Part shown: piece after piece, positions 1 to 7,834 of the stretch
Numbering within the stretch: the first letter of the stretch is position 1
Layout of the letters: each line of letters starts with the position of its first letter
Assembly: GCF_000187995.2 (NCBI RefSeq)
Contig: NZ_AEUW02000001.1
Span: 372,001-436,000, forward strand
Origin: Streptococcus macacae NCTC 11558
GTDB lineage: Bacteria; Bacillota; Bacilli; Lactobacillales; Streptococcaceae
DNA length: 64,000 nucleotides
Direction of reading: 5' to 3'
The notes under the pieces: generated by a model
Database searches by the model: none
Seen by the model: only the letters and a program-made list of their open reading frames with translations
What the model was told of the DNA's origin: nothing
Program-made: the position numbers and the translations under genes

Positions 1-500
1 GAACAAACTTGGTAAAATCTGAAAAATTTTCAGAAATTCTATCACGCTCTATGCGAGCCTATCTCAATGGGATGCTTTCAAATGAAGAAGTCATTGCTGA
101 ATTAATGAAAATGGCTAGAGAGATGGCGACAGCTCATGAGGAAGGAAATTCTCTAGGATTATCAGATGAGGAATTGGCTTTCTATGATGCATTAACTCAG
201 CCGCAAGCAGTTAAAGATTTTTATGAAAACGATGAACTGGTTGCGATGACACATGAATTAACGGATATGTTGCGTAAAAGCAGAACAATTGATTGGCAGA
301 AAAAACAATCAGCGCGTGCCCGTATGCGTATGCTTGTTAAACGCCTTCTAAGGAAATACAAATATCCACCAGAAGGTGTCGAAGATGCAATTGTAACTGT
401 TATCAAACAATGTGAAATGTGGACGGATAATCCGGATAATAATTACGATTCTTATTCTCAGCCTGAGGCATTAATGGTTGCCGAAGAAGAGCACTTTTAA
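1..500 (+). CDS. hsdR: Type I restriction enzyme subunit R, C-terminal part (cut by window edge)
   Basis: The reading frame is open to the left edge, so only the last ~165 residues of a larger protein are visible. The segment matches the C-terminal helical region of HsdR (DUF3387-type): LGLSDEELAFYDAL is followed by helices ending in TVIKQCEMW. In the family this part docks the motor/nuclease subunit onto HsdM/HsdS, while the nuclease and DEAD helicase domains lie upstream, outside the window. The TTG at 9 is not a real start. A strong terminator at 617-647 closes the transcript. The neighbour downstream is a toxin-antitoxin operon, so this looks like a defence locus. Whether hsdM and hsdS are present cannot be seen. 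Confidence 0.85.
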   Translation, partial: TNLVKSEKFSEILSRSMRAYLNGMLSNEEVIAELMKMAREMATAHEEGNSLGLSDEELAFYDALTQPQAVKDFYENDELVAMTHELTDMLRKSRTIDWQKKQSARARMRMLVKRLLRKYKYPPEGVEDAIVTVIKQCEMWTDNPDNNYDSYSQPEALMVAEEEHF

Positions 501-501
501 A

Positions 502-613
502 AATGCAGACAATCTATTTTTTAACGTCAAAATGTTTTAGCTTTGTCAATTTCAATTGTCATTTCTCCTATTTAGGCGAGCAAAGCGAGCTCCAAACGAG
601 ACTTAATCTTCAA
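502..613. repeat. Dispersed repeat A, copy 1
   Basis: This ~112-bp stretch recurs at 49743-49854 with roughly a dozen differences and two single-base indels. Both copies begin aatgcagaca, share gtcaatttcaattgtcattt in the middle and end atcttcaa. Neither copy has a convincing reading frame. It is probably a small non-autonomous intergenic repeat. Confidence 0.75.
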
Positions 614-616
614 TAT

Positions 617-647
617 AAGCACTATTTAATAAAAATAGTGCTTTTTC
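617..647 (+). terminator. Intrinsic terminator after hsdR
   Basis: Perfect 11-bp arms aagcactattt / aaatagtgctt flank a 5-nt loop and run into a T-rich tail. It separates hsdR from the toxin-antitoxin operon. Confidence 0.85.
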
Positions 648-676
648 TTGAACTGATAATTAAAAAATGTTAAACT
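648..676 (+). promoter_or_regulatory. Probable promoter of the toxin-antitoxin operon
   Basis: TTGAAC (648-653), a 17-bp spacer and TAAACT (671-676) preceded by TG at 668-669, giving an extended -10. It lies just after the hsdR terminator and about 35 nt before the toxin start. No obvious palindromic operator was seen. Confidence 0.5.
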
Positions 677-712
677 AATAATAGTAAATCTAGCAAAGGA
701 GTTATAAATCTA

Positions 713-1117
713 TTGTCGGCGCAGAAATATTCAGAGCAAGAAATCGAAGATGTTTTAAATCAGATTAAGTTCTTGGTGTCAAAAAATAGATTTATTATCA
801 GTACTGGCGAAAATAGACAAAAGAATGATGAATTTGCAGATGAGTTCAATCTGGATACTAGTAAACGAAAGGAACTTATCTTAAAGATAGAAGTTCATGA
901 CTTTTGTGATTGTGTTCAGTCACCGAATCCTTATCGTAATCATGATGATTATTTTATCTTTGGGCCTCAATTCACTTTGGAAGATTTTTTAGGTGATAAA
1001 AGAAGTGTACAGGTTTATGCAAAATTTGTACTGGCTGCTAGTCAGACTTCTGGTCTAAAAACAATTGTTGTTTCCTTTCATGAAGCTGAAAGGCCGCTGA
1101 GTTATTATTTTCAATAA
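713..1117 (+). CDS. MqsR-like toxin of a type II toxin-antitoxin pair
   Basis: This is a 134-residue protein just upstream of a Panacea antitoxin. The C-terminal half has the MqsR/RelE-like pattern: helix IEVHDFCDCVQSP, a YRNHDDYFIFGP strand, QVYAKFVL, then the closing strand VVSFHEAE. MqsR-type toxins are ribosome-associated or free mRNA interferases, but the active residues here were not verified. The TTG start at 713 is supported by aaaggag at 695-701 (11-nt spacing) and the lack of an in-frame ATG upstream. The antitoxin starts 22 nt after the stop, so the order is toxin first, as in mqsRA. The mRNA-interferase role is inference; another RelE-superfamily activity is possible. Confidence 0.6.
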   Translation: MSAQKYSEQEIEDVLNQIKFLVSKNRFIISTGENRQKNDEFADEFNLDTSKRKELILKIEVHDFCDCVQSPNPYRNHDDYFIFGPQFTLEDFLGDKRSVQVYAKFVLAASQTSGLKTIVVSFHEAERPLSYYFQ

Positions 1118-1139
1118 TAATAAAGGAGTTGAATGTATC

Positions 1140-2135
1140 ATGGCAGAAAAAAGAATTTTTTGTGAACATTGCTTGGACGATGTTGCTTATCATATTGAAA
1201 ATCGTGAGTTGACACGAAAATTAAAAGGAAAAAATTATACTTTCAAGGGCCAGGAAGCTATTTGTGATAATTGTAAAAAACCTGTTTTTGTTACAAAAGT
1301 TGATAGTGGCAATAGACAGGCTCTTTATGCTTCTTTTAAAAGGGAAAATAATATTATTTCTGTTTCTGAGATTGAAGCTGTTCTTAAAAAATATAATATT
1401 GGAGCCAAACCTTTGTCAGAGCTTTTAGGCTGGGGTATTAATACTATCCCTAGATATTTAAAGGGTGATATTCCAAAACCAGCTTATTCTGATTTACTTA
1501 GAAAGATTGCTGTGGAACCTGCTTATTTTTTATCACTTTTAAAAAGCGGTTCTGATATTTTAAAACCTGTTGCTTATGAGAAAAGTTTAGCAGCAGCAGA
1601 ACAGCTGCTAAAGGAGACAAAAATTGATAAAGAAGTTTTAGTGTCTTACTATTTGTTATCAAAAAATGATGAAATAACACCACTAGCCTTGCAAAAATTA
1701 CTTTACTATACTCAAGGTTTTTCCTACATTTTTATAGGGGAATTTATGTTTGCAAGTGATTGTGAAAGCTGGGTGCATGGTCCTGTGTACAGGGATATTT
1801 ATAATCAATTTCAAGAGTTTGGCAGAGAACCAATTGTTCTTGATAGAACTTATGATATCAGCTCTTGTTTTACATCACAGGAGATATTGCTTCTGGACAG
1901 CATTGTCCAACATCTGAGTGTGTATAATGGTAAGGTATTGGAGAAATTTACTCATGAAGAAAGCCCATGGTTATCAGCGCGGGGGGATTTAAAAGAAGAC
2001 GAACCGTCTAATAAGATTATTGATAAGAATGGCATTGCTGATTTTTTCACAAGAGTAAAGGAGAAGTATGATATGCTCACAGTGGATGATTTGTCGGCCT
2101 ATACAAAAGCAAGATTTGAGAATCTTAGCTTTTGA
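1140..2135 (+). CDS. Panacea (SocA/DUF4065) antitoxin with zinc-ribbon and HTH
   Basis: This 331-residue protein has three visible parts. First is an N-terminal zinc ribbon with two CxxC pairs, C8/C11 and C42/C45, as in MqsA/YgiT proteins. Second is an HTH region around 55-130 (ISVSEIEAVLKKYNIGAKPL, then LGWGINTIPRYLKG). Third is a Panacea domain around 165-300 carrying the hallmark TPLALQKLLYYTQGF and a WVHGPVY motif. Panacea is known as a promiscuous antitoxin module that neutralises unrelated toxins; the HTH probably autoregulates the operon. The start ATG at 1140 follows aaaggag at 1122-1128. A terminator follows at 2144-2190. Confidence 0.88.
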   Translation: MAEKRIFCEHCLDDVAYHIENRELTRKLKGKNYTFKGQEAICDNCKKPVFVTKVDSGNRQALYASFKRENNIISVSEIEAVLKKYNIGAKPLSELLGWGINTIPRYLKGDIPKPAYSDLLRKIAVEPAYFLSLLKSGSDILKPVAYEKSLAAAEQLLKETKIDKEVLVSYYLLSKNDEITPLALQKLLYYTQGFSYIFIGEFMFASDCESWVHGPVYRDIYNQFQEFGREPIVLDRTYDISSCFTSQEILLLDSIVQHLSVYNGKVLEKFTHEESPWLSARGDLKEDEPSNKIIDKNGIADFFTRVKEKYDMLTVDDLSAYTKARFENLSF

Positions 2136-2143
2136 TGTATAGT

Positions 2144-2190
2144 AAAACCGCTTTTTTAGCTTATCGAAGTTAGAAAAGCGGTTTTATTTT
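2144..2190 (+). terminator. Terminator after the toxin-antitoxin operon
   Basis: The arms aaaaccgctttttt... and ...gaaaagcggtttt pair around a ~15-nt loop and are followed by a T run. It lies between convergent genes and may work in both directions. Confidence 0.8.
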
Positions 2191-2211
2191 TTTATTGATA
2201 TGTTTTTGCTT

Positions 2212-2832
2212 TTAGGATAAAAGTATTTTTCTTAAATCTGCTACAGTTTTGGCCATATCCTTCGCACCTGCTTTTTCTAATTCCTCTTGGCTGCCAAAGC
2301 CATAAAGGACAGCGATAGTCTCTAGATTATTTTCTCTAGCACCTATAATGTCGTGTTTGCGATCAGAAATCTGCGCAGCTGCTAGTCCATAGGCAATGAT
2401 ATCTCCTTTTTGACGTCTCATACCATCCATGCTGGCACTTGCTATGAAGTCGAAATTATTATAGAGGTCAAAATGCTTCAAGATTTGAATGGCAAATTCC
2501 TCAGGTTTTGAGGTTGCGACTAGCAGTTTTTTTCCTTGCTTTTTCAGCTTTTCTAATAACTGAGGAATGCCTTGATAAACCTCATTTTCATAAATGCCCT
2601 TATGGCGGAAGTAGTCCCTGTAAAAAGCGACTGCCTTGAGACTGTCTGCCCTTGAAAATTGGTAGAAGTGTTCAAAAGAATCTTGTAAGGGCAGACCAAT
2701 AAAACGGTAAAGATCCTTTTTATCAGTTACTTCAATCTTAAATTTTCTTAGTGCATAAATAAGGGAATTGGTAATGCCTAGAGCAGGATTGGTCAAGGTC
2801 CCGTCTAAATCAAAAAGAATGGTTTGATACAT
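2212..2832 (-). CDS. HAD-superfamily phosphatase (phosphoglycolate phosphatase-like)
   Basis: A 206-residue HAD subfamily IA protein. Motif I is FDLDGT at residues 7-12, with nucleophile D8 and acid/base D10. Motif II is VATSKP near 105-110. The usual late acidic motif is replaced by IIGARENN, so metal binding in the last motif may be atypical. The cap domain lies between residues ~15 and 85. These enzymes dephosphorylate small metabolites; the substrate cannot be told here. The start has a strong ribosome site (aaggagg) a few bases upstream. It is convergent with the antitoxin gene and divergent from the GNAT gene. Confidence 0.8.
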   Translation of the reverse strand: MYQTILFDLDGTLTNPALGITNSLIYALRKFKIEVTDKKDLYRFIGLPLQDSFEHFYQFSRADSLKAVAFYRDYFRHKGIYENEVYQGIPQLLEKLKKQGKKLLVATSKPEEFAIQILKHFDLYNNFDFIASASMDGMRRQKGDIIAYGLAAAQISDRKHDIIGARENNLETIAVLYGFGSQEELEKAGAKDMAKTVADLRKILLS

Positions 2833-2867
2833 ATTTTACCTCCTTGAAAATAACGATAACACAAAAA

Positions 2868-2898
2868 TTGTTAACAATGCCTTCTTTTATTGTATAAT
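2868..2898 (+). promoter_or_regulatory. Promoter of the GNAT-glycerate kinase pair
   Basis: TTGTTA (2868-2873), a 19-bp spacer and a perfect TATAAT (2893-2898). The start codon follows at 2920 behind aaaaagg, so the TTG at 2890 that would extend the protein overlaps the -10 and is not the start. Confidence 0.65.
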
Positions 2899-2919
2899 AA
2901 AAGAAAAAGGAGTAATAAG

Positions 2920-3345
2920 ATGACCGTTCATTTTTCAGAAACAAATGAGGATTTAAGTCCTTTCTTTGATCCTATCTTTGAAGCGCAGTATGTTCAGCAT
3001 TTTCAGGCAGATAAACCCAAAAAGCAGAAAAAACAGCTGCAGTTTGTAATGAAAGATGATGCTGATCAAATTTTAGCAGCAGCTTCTTGCCAGCAGCTTT
3101 ACCAAATGCTGAAGATTGAGGACTTAGCAGTTGATCCTGCGCTTCAGCACCAAAAATTAGGCAGTCAGTTATTAGATTATATCAAAGACTATGCCAGCTC
3201 TCACAATCTTTTGACGCTAATATTAACTACACGTTCCTATCAAGCTAAAGATTTTTACCTTAAACAGGGGTTTAGCATTTATGGCCAATTGGCGGATGTG
3301 CCGTTTGAAGGTGTGACGACTTACTATTTCGTCTATAAAGTATAA
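2920..3345 (+). CDS. GNAT-family N-acetyltransferase
   Basis: A 141-residue single-domain GNAT. The acetyl-CoA site motif A is visible as LAVDPALQHQKLGSQLLDYI, with the QHQKLG loop in place of the usual Q/RxxGxG/A. It is followed by TRSYQAKDFYLKQGF, the usual strand-helix that closes the fold. The ATG at 2920 is chosen over an upstream TTG at 2890 because the latter lies in the promoter and the ATG has a good ribosome site. The gene ends 10 nt before glycerate kinase, so the two are likely cotranscribed. The substrate is unknown. Confidence 0.82.
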   Translation: MTVHFSETNEDLSPFFDPIFEAQYVQHFQADKPKKQKKQLQFVMKDDADQILAAASCQQLYQMLKIEDLAVDPALQHQKLGSQLLDYIKDYASSHNLLTLILTTRSYQAKDFYLKQGFSIYGQLADVPFEGVTTYYFVYKV

Positions 3346-3355
3346 GGAGGTGCCT

Positions 3356-4468
3356 ATGCATATTCTTATTGCACCGGATTCTTTCAAGGAATCTTTATCA
3401 GCTCCCAAAGTGGCACAAAGCCTTCAAAAGGGATTTTCTAAGTCCTTGCCTCAAGCAACTTTTGATCTCTTGCCTCTTGGCGATGGCGGCGAAGGAACCC
3501 TAGAAGCTCTGGCTCAGGGTTTACACTTAAAAAAAGCAGCTGTGAAAGTTTCAGGTCCTTTTGGAGATCTTGTTGAGGCAGAATATGCTTTCAAAGATGA
3601 CTTGGCTGTTTTTGAAATAGCTGCCATTACAGGCTTAGAACAGATTCCCAAAGATAAGAGAAATCCTTTGACCATTAGCAATCGCGGTATTGGAGAACTG
3701 ATCGTTTTTCTCGCTCAAAAAGGGATGAAGCGCCTTATGATTGGTGTTGGCGGCAGCTCGACCAATGATGGCGGAATCGGTATGGCAGAAGGACTAGGAT
3801 ATGCCTTTTTTGATGCCAGTGGAAATAAAGTTGAAGCAGTTGGAGATAACTTGGGTAAAATTGTTGGCCTGTCAGATCAGGCAGTGCCTTCCTGTCTTAA
3901 AAATTTGGAAGTAACCATTATTACAGATGTAACCCATTATCTCTGCGGTCCACAGGGAGCAGCCTATACTTTTGCAGGCCAAAAGGGGCTGGCAAAGTCA
4001 GCGTTTGAAGCAGCTGATAAGGCTATGCAAAGCTTTTATAAGCTTGTCAATCCAGGTATTTTCAACCTCCAAGGGGCAGGAGCAGGTGGCGGTTTAGCAG
4101 CTGGTTTAGTCACCTTTGCAGCTGGCAAAATCGTCTCAGGTATTGATGCCGTTTTAGATAATTTAGACTTTGAGCGGCATGTCCAAAAGGCGGACTTAGT
4201 CATTGTCGGCGAAGGGCGTATGGATAAGCAGAGTTTATCTGGTAAAGCCCCTGTGGGTGTGGCTAGACGGACACCCGCTAACATTCCTGTTATTGCTGTT
4301 TGCGGCAGTTTGGCTGAGGATCTGCCGGACTTTCCTCTTGATAATATCCAGGCAGTGTTTCCCATTATTTCAGAAGCTGCAAGTTTGGAACACACTTTAG
4401 CACGGGCAGCAGACAATTTGGAGCGGACTGCTGCTAATATTGGCAGCCTTCTGCAAATAAATCTATAA
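3356..4468 (+). CDS. Glycerate kinase (GlxK/GarK family)
   Basis: A 370-residue protein of the type I glycerate kinase family, which phosphorylates D-glycerate with ATP to 2- or 3-phosphoglycerate and feeds lower glycolysis. Family hallmarks are the N-terminal IAPDSFKESLSA, LPLGDGGEGTLEAL, the glycine-rich IGVGGSSTNDGGIGMAEGLG near 130 and VGEGRMDKQSLSGKAP near 285. Its length fits the family. The ATG at 3356 has ggagg immediately upstream; a GTG at 3350 overlaps the ribosome site and is rejected. It is probably transcribed with the GNAT gene and stops at a terminator shared with the convergent yueI-like gene. Confidence 0.92.
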   Translation: MHILIAPDSFKESLSAPKVAQSLQKGFSKSLPQATFDLLPLGDGGEGTLEALAQGLHLKKAAVKVSGPFGDLVEAEYAFKDDLAVFEIAAITGLEQIPKDKRNPLTISNRGIGELIVFLAQKGMKRLMIGVGGSSTNDGGIGMAEGLGYAFFDASGNKVEAVGDNLGKIVGLSDQAVPSCLKNLEVTIITDVTHYLCGPQGAAYTFAGQKGLAKSAFEAADKAMQSFYKLVNPGIFNLQGAGAGGGLAAGLVTFAAGKIVSGIDAVLDNLDFERHVQKADLVIVGEGRMDKQSLSGKAPVGVARRTPANIPVIAVCGSLAEDLPDFPLDNIQAVFPIISEAASLEHTLARAADNLERTAANIGSLLQINL

Positions 4469-4546
4469 AAGAGATCTGATAAGAAGCACTCACTGGCTAA
4501 GGGCTGTATCACCTCTGTACAGTTGATGAGCTATGACTGCTGCACA

Positions 4547-4583
4547 AAATGAGCTTGGGACTATTTTGTCCCAAGCTCATTTA
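4547..4583. terminator. Bidirectional terminator
   Basis: Near-perfect hairpin: gagcttgggac / gtcccaagctc around a short attttg-type loop, with A and T tracts on both sides. It can serve glycerate kinase on the plus strand and the yueI-like gene on the minus strand, whose stop codon it touches. Confidence 0.8.
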
Positions 4584-5039
4584 GGAGTTAAACCATTTTT
4601 GCCAAAAGGATTTCTTCTGTTTTGGCTCCTTTGTTTTTTCAGCAAAAATCTGGGGATAGAGCAGCCTTACATCTGTATGTTTGAGATTTTCAGCTTTATC
4701 TGTATGAATGAGGATACCAAAGGGTGAACGCTTTTTATCATCATTGATAATAGTTGCTGTTAAGCCAGATTGCTGAGCTTTTTTCATATAATCCATCTGT
4801 TTGGCCAGCGATAAGTTGGCTGAAATTTTAACAGTTACCTTTTCTTGGGGATAGTTGGCTTGTATGGAAGCTAAAATATCACTAAAATGATTTAAAATCA
4901 GTGAGTTCTCAGCATCTTTGAGCAAAATGGTCAAAAGGACTCTTTCTTTAAAGGTACCGAAGTATTTTCTTTGCTCATCAGGATTTAATTGGTGTTCGCC
5001 GCAAGCGCTTTCTAAAATTTTTTGATTTAAATCAACCAT
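4581..5039 (-). CDS. YueI family (DUF1694) protein
   Basis: About 152 residues, matching the YueI/DUF1694 family of uncharacterised Firmicute cytoplasmic proteins. Typical parts are KYFGTFKERVLLTILLKDAE near the start and a basic tail, QKKSFWQKWF. The ATG at 5039 is preferred because the gtgagg just upstream is a ribosome site; the GTG at 5051 would put that site inside the gene. It is convergent with glycerate kinase. No function is claimed. Confidence 0.8.
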   Translation of the reverse strand: MVDLNQKILESACGEHQLNPDEQRKYFGTFKERVLLTILLKDAENSLILNHFSDILASIQANYPQEKVTVKISANLSLAKQMDYMKKAQQSGLTATIINDDKKRSPFGILIHTDKAENLKHTDVRLLYPQIFAEKTKEPKQKKSFWQKWFNS

Positions 5040-5114
5040 GGTTTTCCTCACAAAAATTGATAAGAAAATTATACACTATTTTAATCAAAAAGTATTCTGA
5101 AAACTAGAATGTTA

Positions 5115-5183
5115 TTGATTTTATATCTTAAATAATGTTATAATAAATCAAACTAAAATAATGTTATAATAAATCAAACTAAA
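5115..5183 (+). promoter_or_regulatory. Promoter with a tandemly duplicated extended -10 segment
   Basis: A 26-bp segment occurs twice head to tail at 5132-5157 and 5158-5183. Each copy carries TGTTATAAT, an extended -10 (TATAAT at 5139-5144 and 5165-5170). TTGATT at 5115-5120 is 18 bp from the first -10. It drives the two small membrane proteins that follow. Confidence 0.7.
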
Positions 5184-5197
5184 AGTGAGGGAAGACG

Positions 5198-5575
5198 ATG
5201 GAAAAAAAAGCAAATGTTTGGAAAGTTCTAGGAATTGTCTTTATTGTTTTGGCTAGTGTTTTTATCATTGCAACAGCGACAATGACGACTCTTTTGGTCT
5301 TATCCAATCAAGAAGTTCACCGTTTGGCTGAAAATGCTGATAAAAACAGCAAAGATTTGTCGAACTACAGAAAAAAAGAAAAGAAATTCTGGGAAGACTA
5401 TACCAAGAAGCTTAATTCGTATTACAAATCGCGCAGCCGTTATTATGGCAATTATAATTCTGATTCCGACAGCAGCTCTGGATCTGATAAAAGTTATGGT
5501 GGCAATAGTCGGGATTCTGATTCTAAATCACGTTCAAAGAGCATTTCCGTCAAGGTGAATGGCCCGGCTTATTAA
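5198..5575 (+). CDS. Small single-pass membrane protein, paralogue of the next gene
   Basis: This 125-residue protein is not assigned to a family. A short basic start (MEKKANVWKV) leads into one membrane segment at ~10-33. A charged helix rich in Lys and Asn (~35-72) and a low-complexity Ser/Asp/Tyr/Gly tail follow, presumably outside the cell. The first ~35 residues closely resemble those of the next gene, but the second half differs completely. The ribosome site gtgaggg lies 7 nt before the ATG. The gap to the next gene is 22 nt, so the two form an operon. Confidence 0.7.
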   Translation: MEKKANVWKVLGIVFIVLASVFIIATATMTTLLVLSNQEVHRLAENADKNSKDLSNYRKKEKKFWEDYTKKLNSYYKSRSRYYGNYNSDSDSSSGSDKSYGGNSRDSDSKSRSKSISVKVNGPAY

Positions 5576-5597
5576 AAAAGAAAGAGATTGAGGAAAA

Positions 5598-6245
5598 ATG
5601 GAAAAAAAGACAAATGTGTGGAAAGTTATAGGGATCATTTTTATATCTATAACAGCTTTCTTTTTTATTGCAACGATCGCTCTATCTGCTTTTTATGCAG
5701 TCTCCAGACAAGATGCTTCTAATTGGAAAGAAACCAATGCGATGCAAAAAGACACTCTTTCAAGCAAAAGACAATGGTTAAAGAGTTTAGGAGTTTTGAA
5801 CAAACCTTTCAGTGAAGACTATTATTCAGCCACTAGAAATTATGCAAGAGTGAAACGGCATTATATAGGTGAGTCAGTGACACTAGGCACTGGTGAGCAA
5901 ATGACTGTCACCAGTTTAAAATATGATGCAGATATTAAGCTTAAAGATGCTTCTGACAATGATAAAACAGCAGTTTTAAGCGTTAATATTAAAAATACCA
6001 AAAGCAGACCTATCCAGTTTAATATCAAAGATTTCTATGTTTTAGACAATATTTATGATCTTGCTAAATTAAGCAGTGATTCCAGAAATAAAAAAGGAAC
6101 CAGTGTTATTCAGCCTGGTCAGACCATTAAAACAAAGGTCTATTTTACCATTCCTAAAGAAGGACCTTATTTAGTCATTTACGGCAAGGATTACTGGATG
6201 CCAAATAGTGATGAAAGGCAAGGATCCTCATCAAATTCGCTGTAA
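5598..6245 (+). CDS. Membrane-anchored protein with a DUF4352-like extracellular domain
   Basis: A 215-residue protein with an N-terminal membrane segment (~10-33) almost the same as in the preceding gene. A linker follows, then from ~90 a beta-rich domain: YIGESVTLGTGEQMTVTSLK, AVLSVNIKNTKSRPIQF and SVIQPGQTIKTKVYFTIPKE. This strand pattern is typical of DUF4352-type Ig-like domains on Firmicute lipoproteins and membrane proteins. Its role is unknown; a surface stress or binding function is only a guess. A hairpin at 6263-6290 ends the operon. Confidence 0.7.
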   Translation: MEKKTNVWKVIGIIFISITAFFFIATIALSAFYAVSRQDASNWKETNAMQKDTLSSKRQWLKSLGVLNKPFSEDYYSATRNYARVKRHYIGESVTLGTGEQMTVTSLKYDADIKLKDASDNDKTAVLSVNIKNTKSRPIQFNIKDFYVLDNIYDLAKLSSDSRNKKGTSVIQPGQTIKTKVYFTIPKEGPYLVIYGKDYWMPNSDERQGSSSNSL

Positions 6246-6262
6246 TACAGCTGCTTAATACC

Positions 6263-6290
6263 GTGAGAACAAGTAAATTGTTCTCATTTT
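6263..6290 (+). terminator. Terminator between the membrane-protein pair and eno
   Basis: The arms gagaacaa / ttgttctc pair around a 5-nt loop and run into a T tract. The eno -35 starts 4 nt after it. Confidence 0.75.
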
Positions 6291-6293
6291 TGT

Positions 6294-6322
6294 TTGCCTT
6301 AGGTTAAACTTTGTGGTATGAT
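6294..6322 (+). promoter_or_regulatory. eno promoter
   Basis: TTGCCT (6294-6299), a 17-bp spacer and TATGAT (6317-6322) with TG at 6314-6315, an extended -10. The ribosome site aaggagag precedes the start. Confidence 0.7.
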
Positions 6323-6325
6323 TAA

Positions 6326-7660
<1,335 letters not shown>

Positions 7661-7676
7661 GCTGTTCATGCTGATA

Positions 7677-7715
7677 TGAAAAGAAGTTAGAACAAAGATT
7701 CTAGCTTCTTTTTTA
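7677..7715 (+). terminator. eno terminator
   Basis: The arms aaaagaagttagaa and ttctagcttctttt pair with one mismatch around a short loop and are followed by T-rich sequence. Confidence 0.85.
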
Positions 7716-7774
7716 TATTACAAATAAAGAAATCATTGTCTTGGACTTGTCTCTAAATTAACAAAGTGTCTTTC

Positions 7775-7803
7775 TTGAAGCCCCATTTTAAACATGCTAT
7801 AAT
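7775..7803 (+). promoter_or_regulatory. Promoter of the autolysin gene
   Basis: TTGAAG (7775-7780), a 17-bp spacer and TATAAT (7798-7803) with TG at 7795-7796. It overlaps the upstream extension of the open frame, which supports the ATG at 7835 as the true start. Confidence 0.75.
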
Positions 7804-7834
7804 AAAATGCATTATTATATTAAAGGAATTTAGG

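Noticed and set aside
4036..4512. 158-codon minus-strand open frame opposite glycerate kinase
   Set aside because: It lies fully opposite a well-matched enzyme, has no ribosome site and a composition typical of an antisense frame.
5132..5183. Direct repeat considered as a CRISPR or iteron array
   Set aside because: Only two head-to-tail copies without spacers, located at a promoter. A simple tandem duplication explains it.
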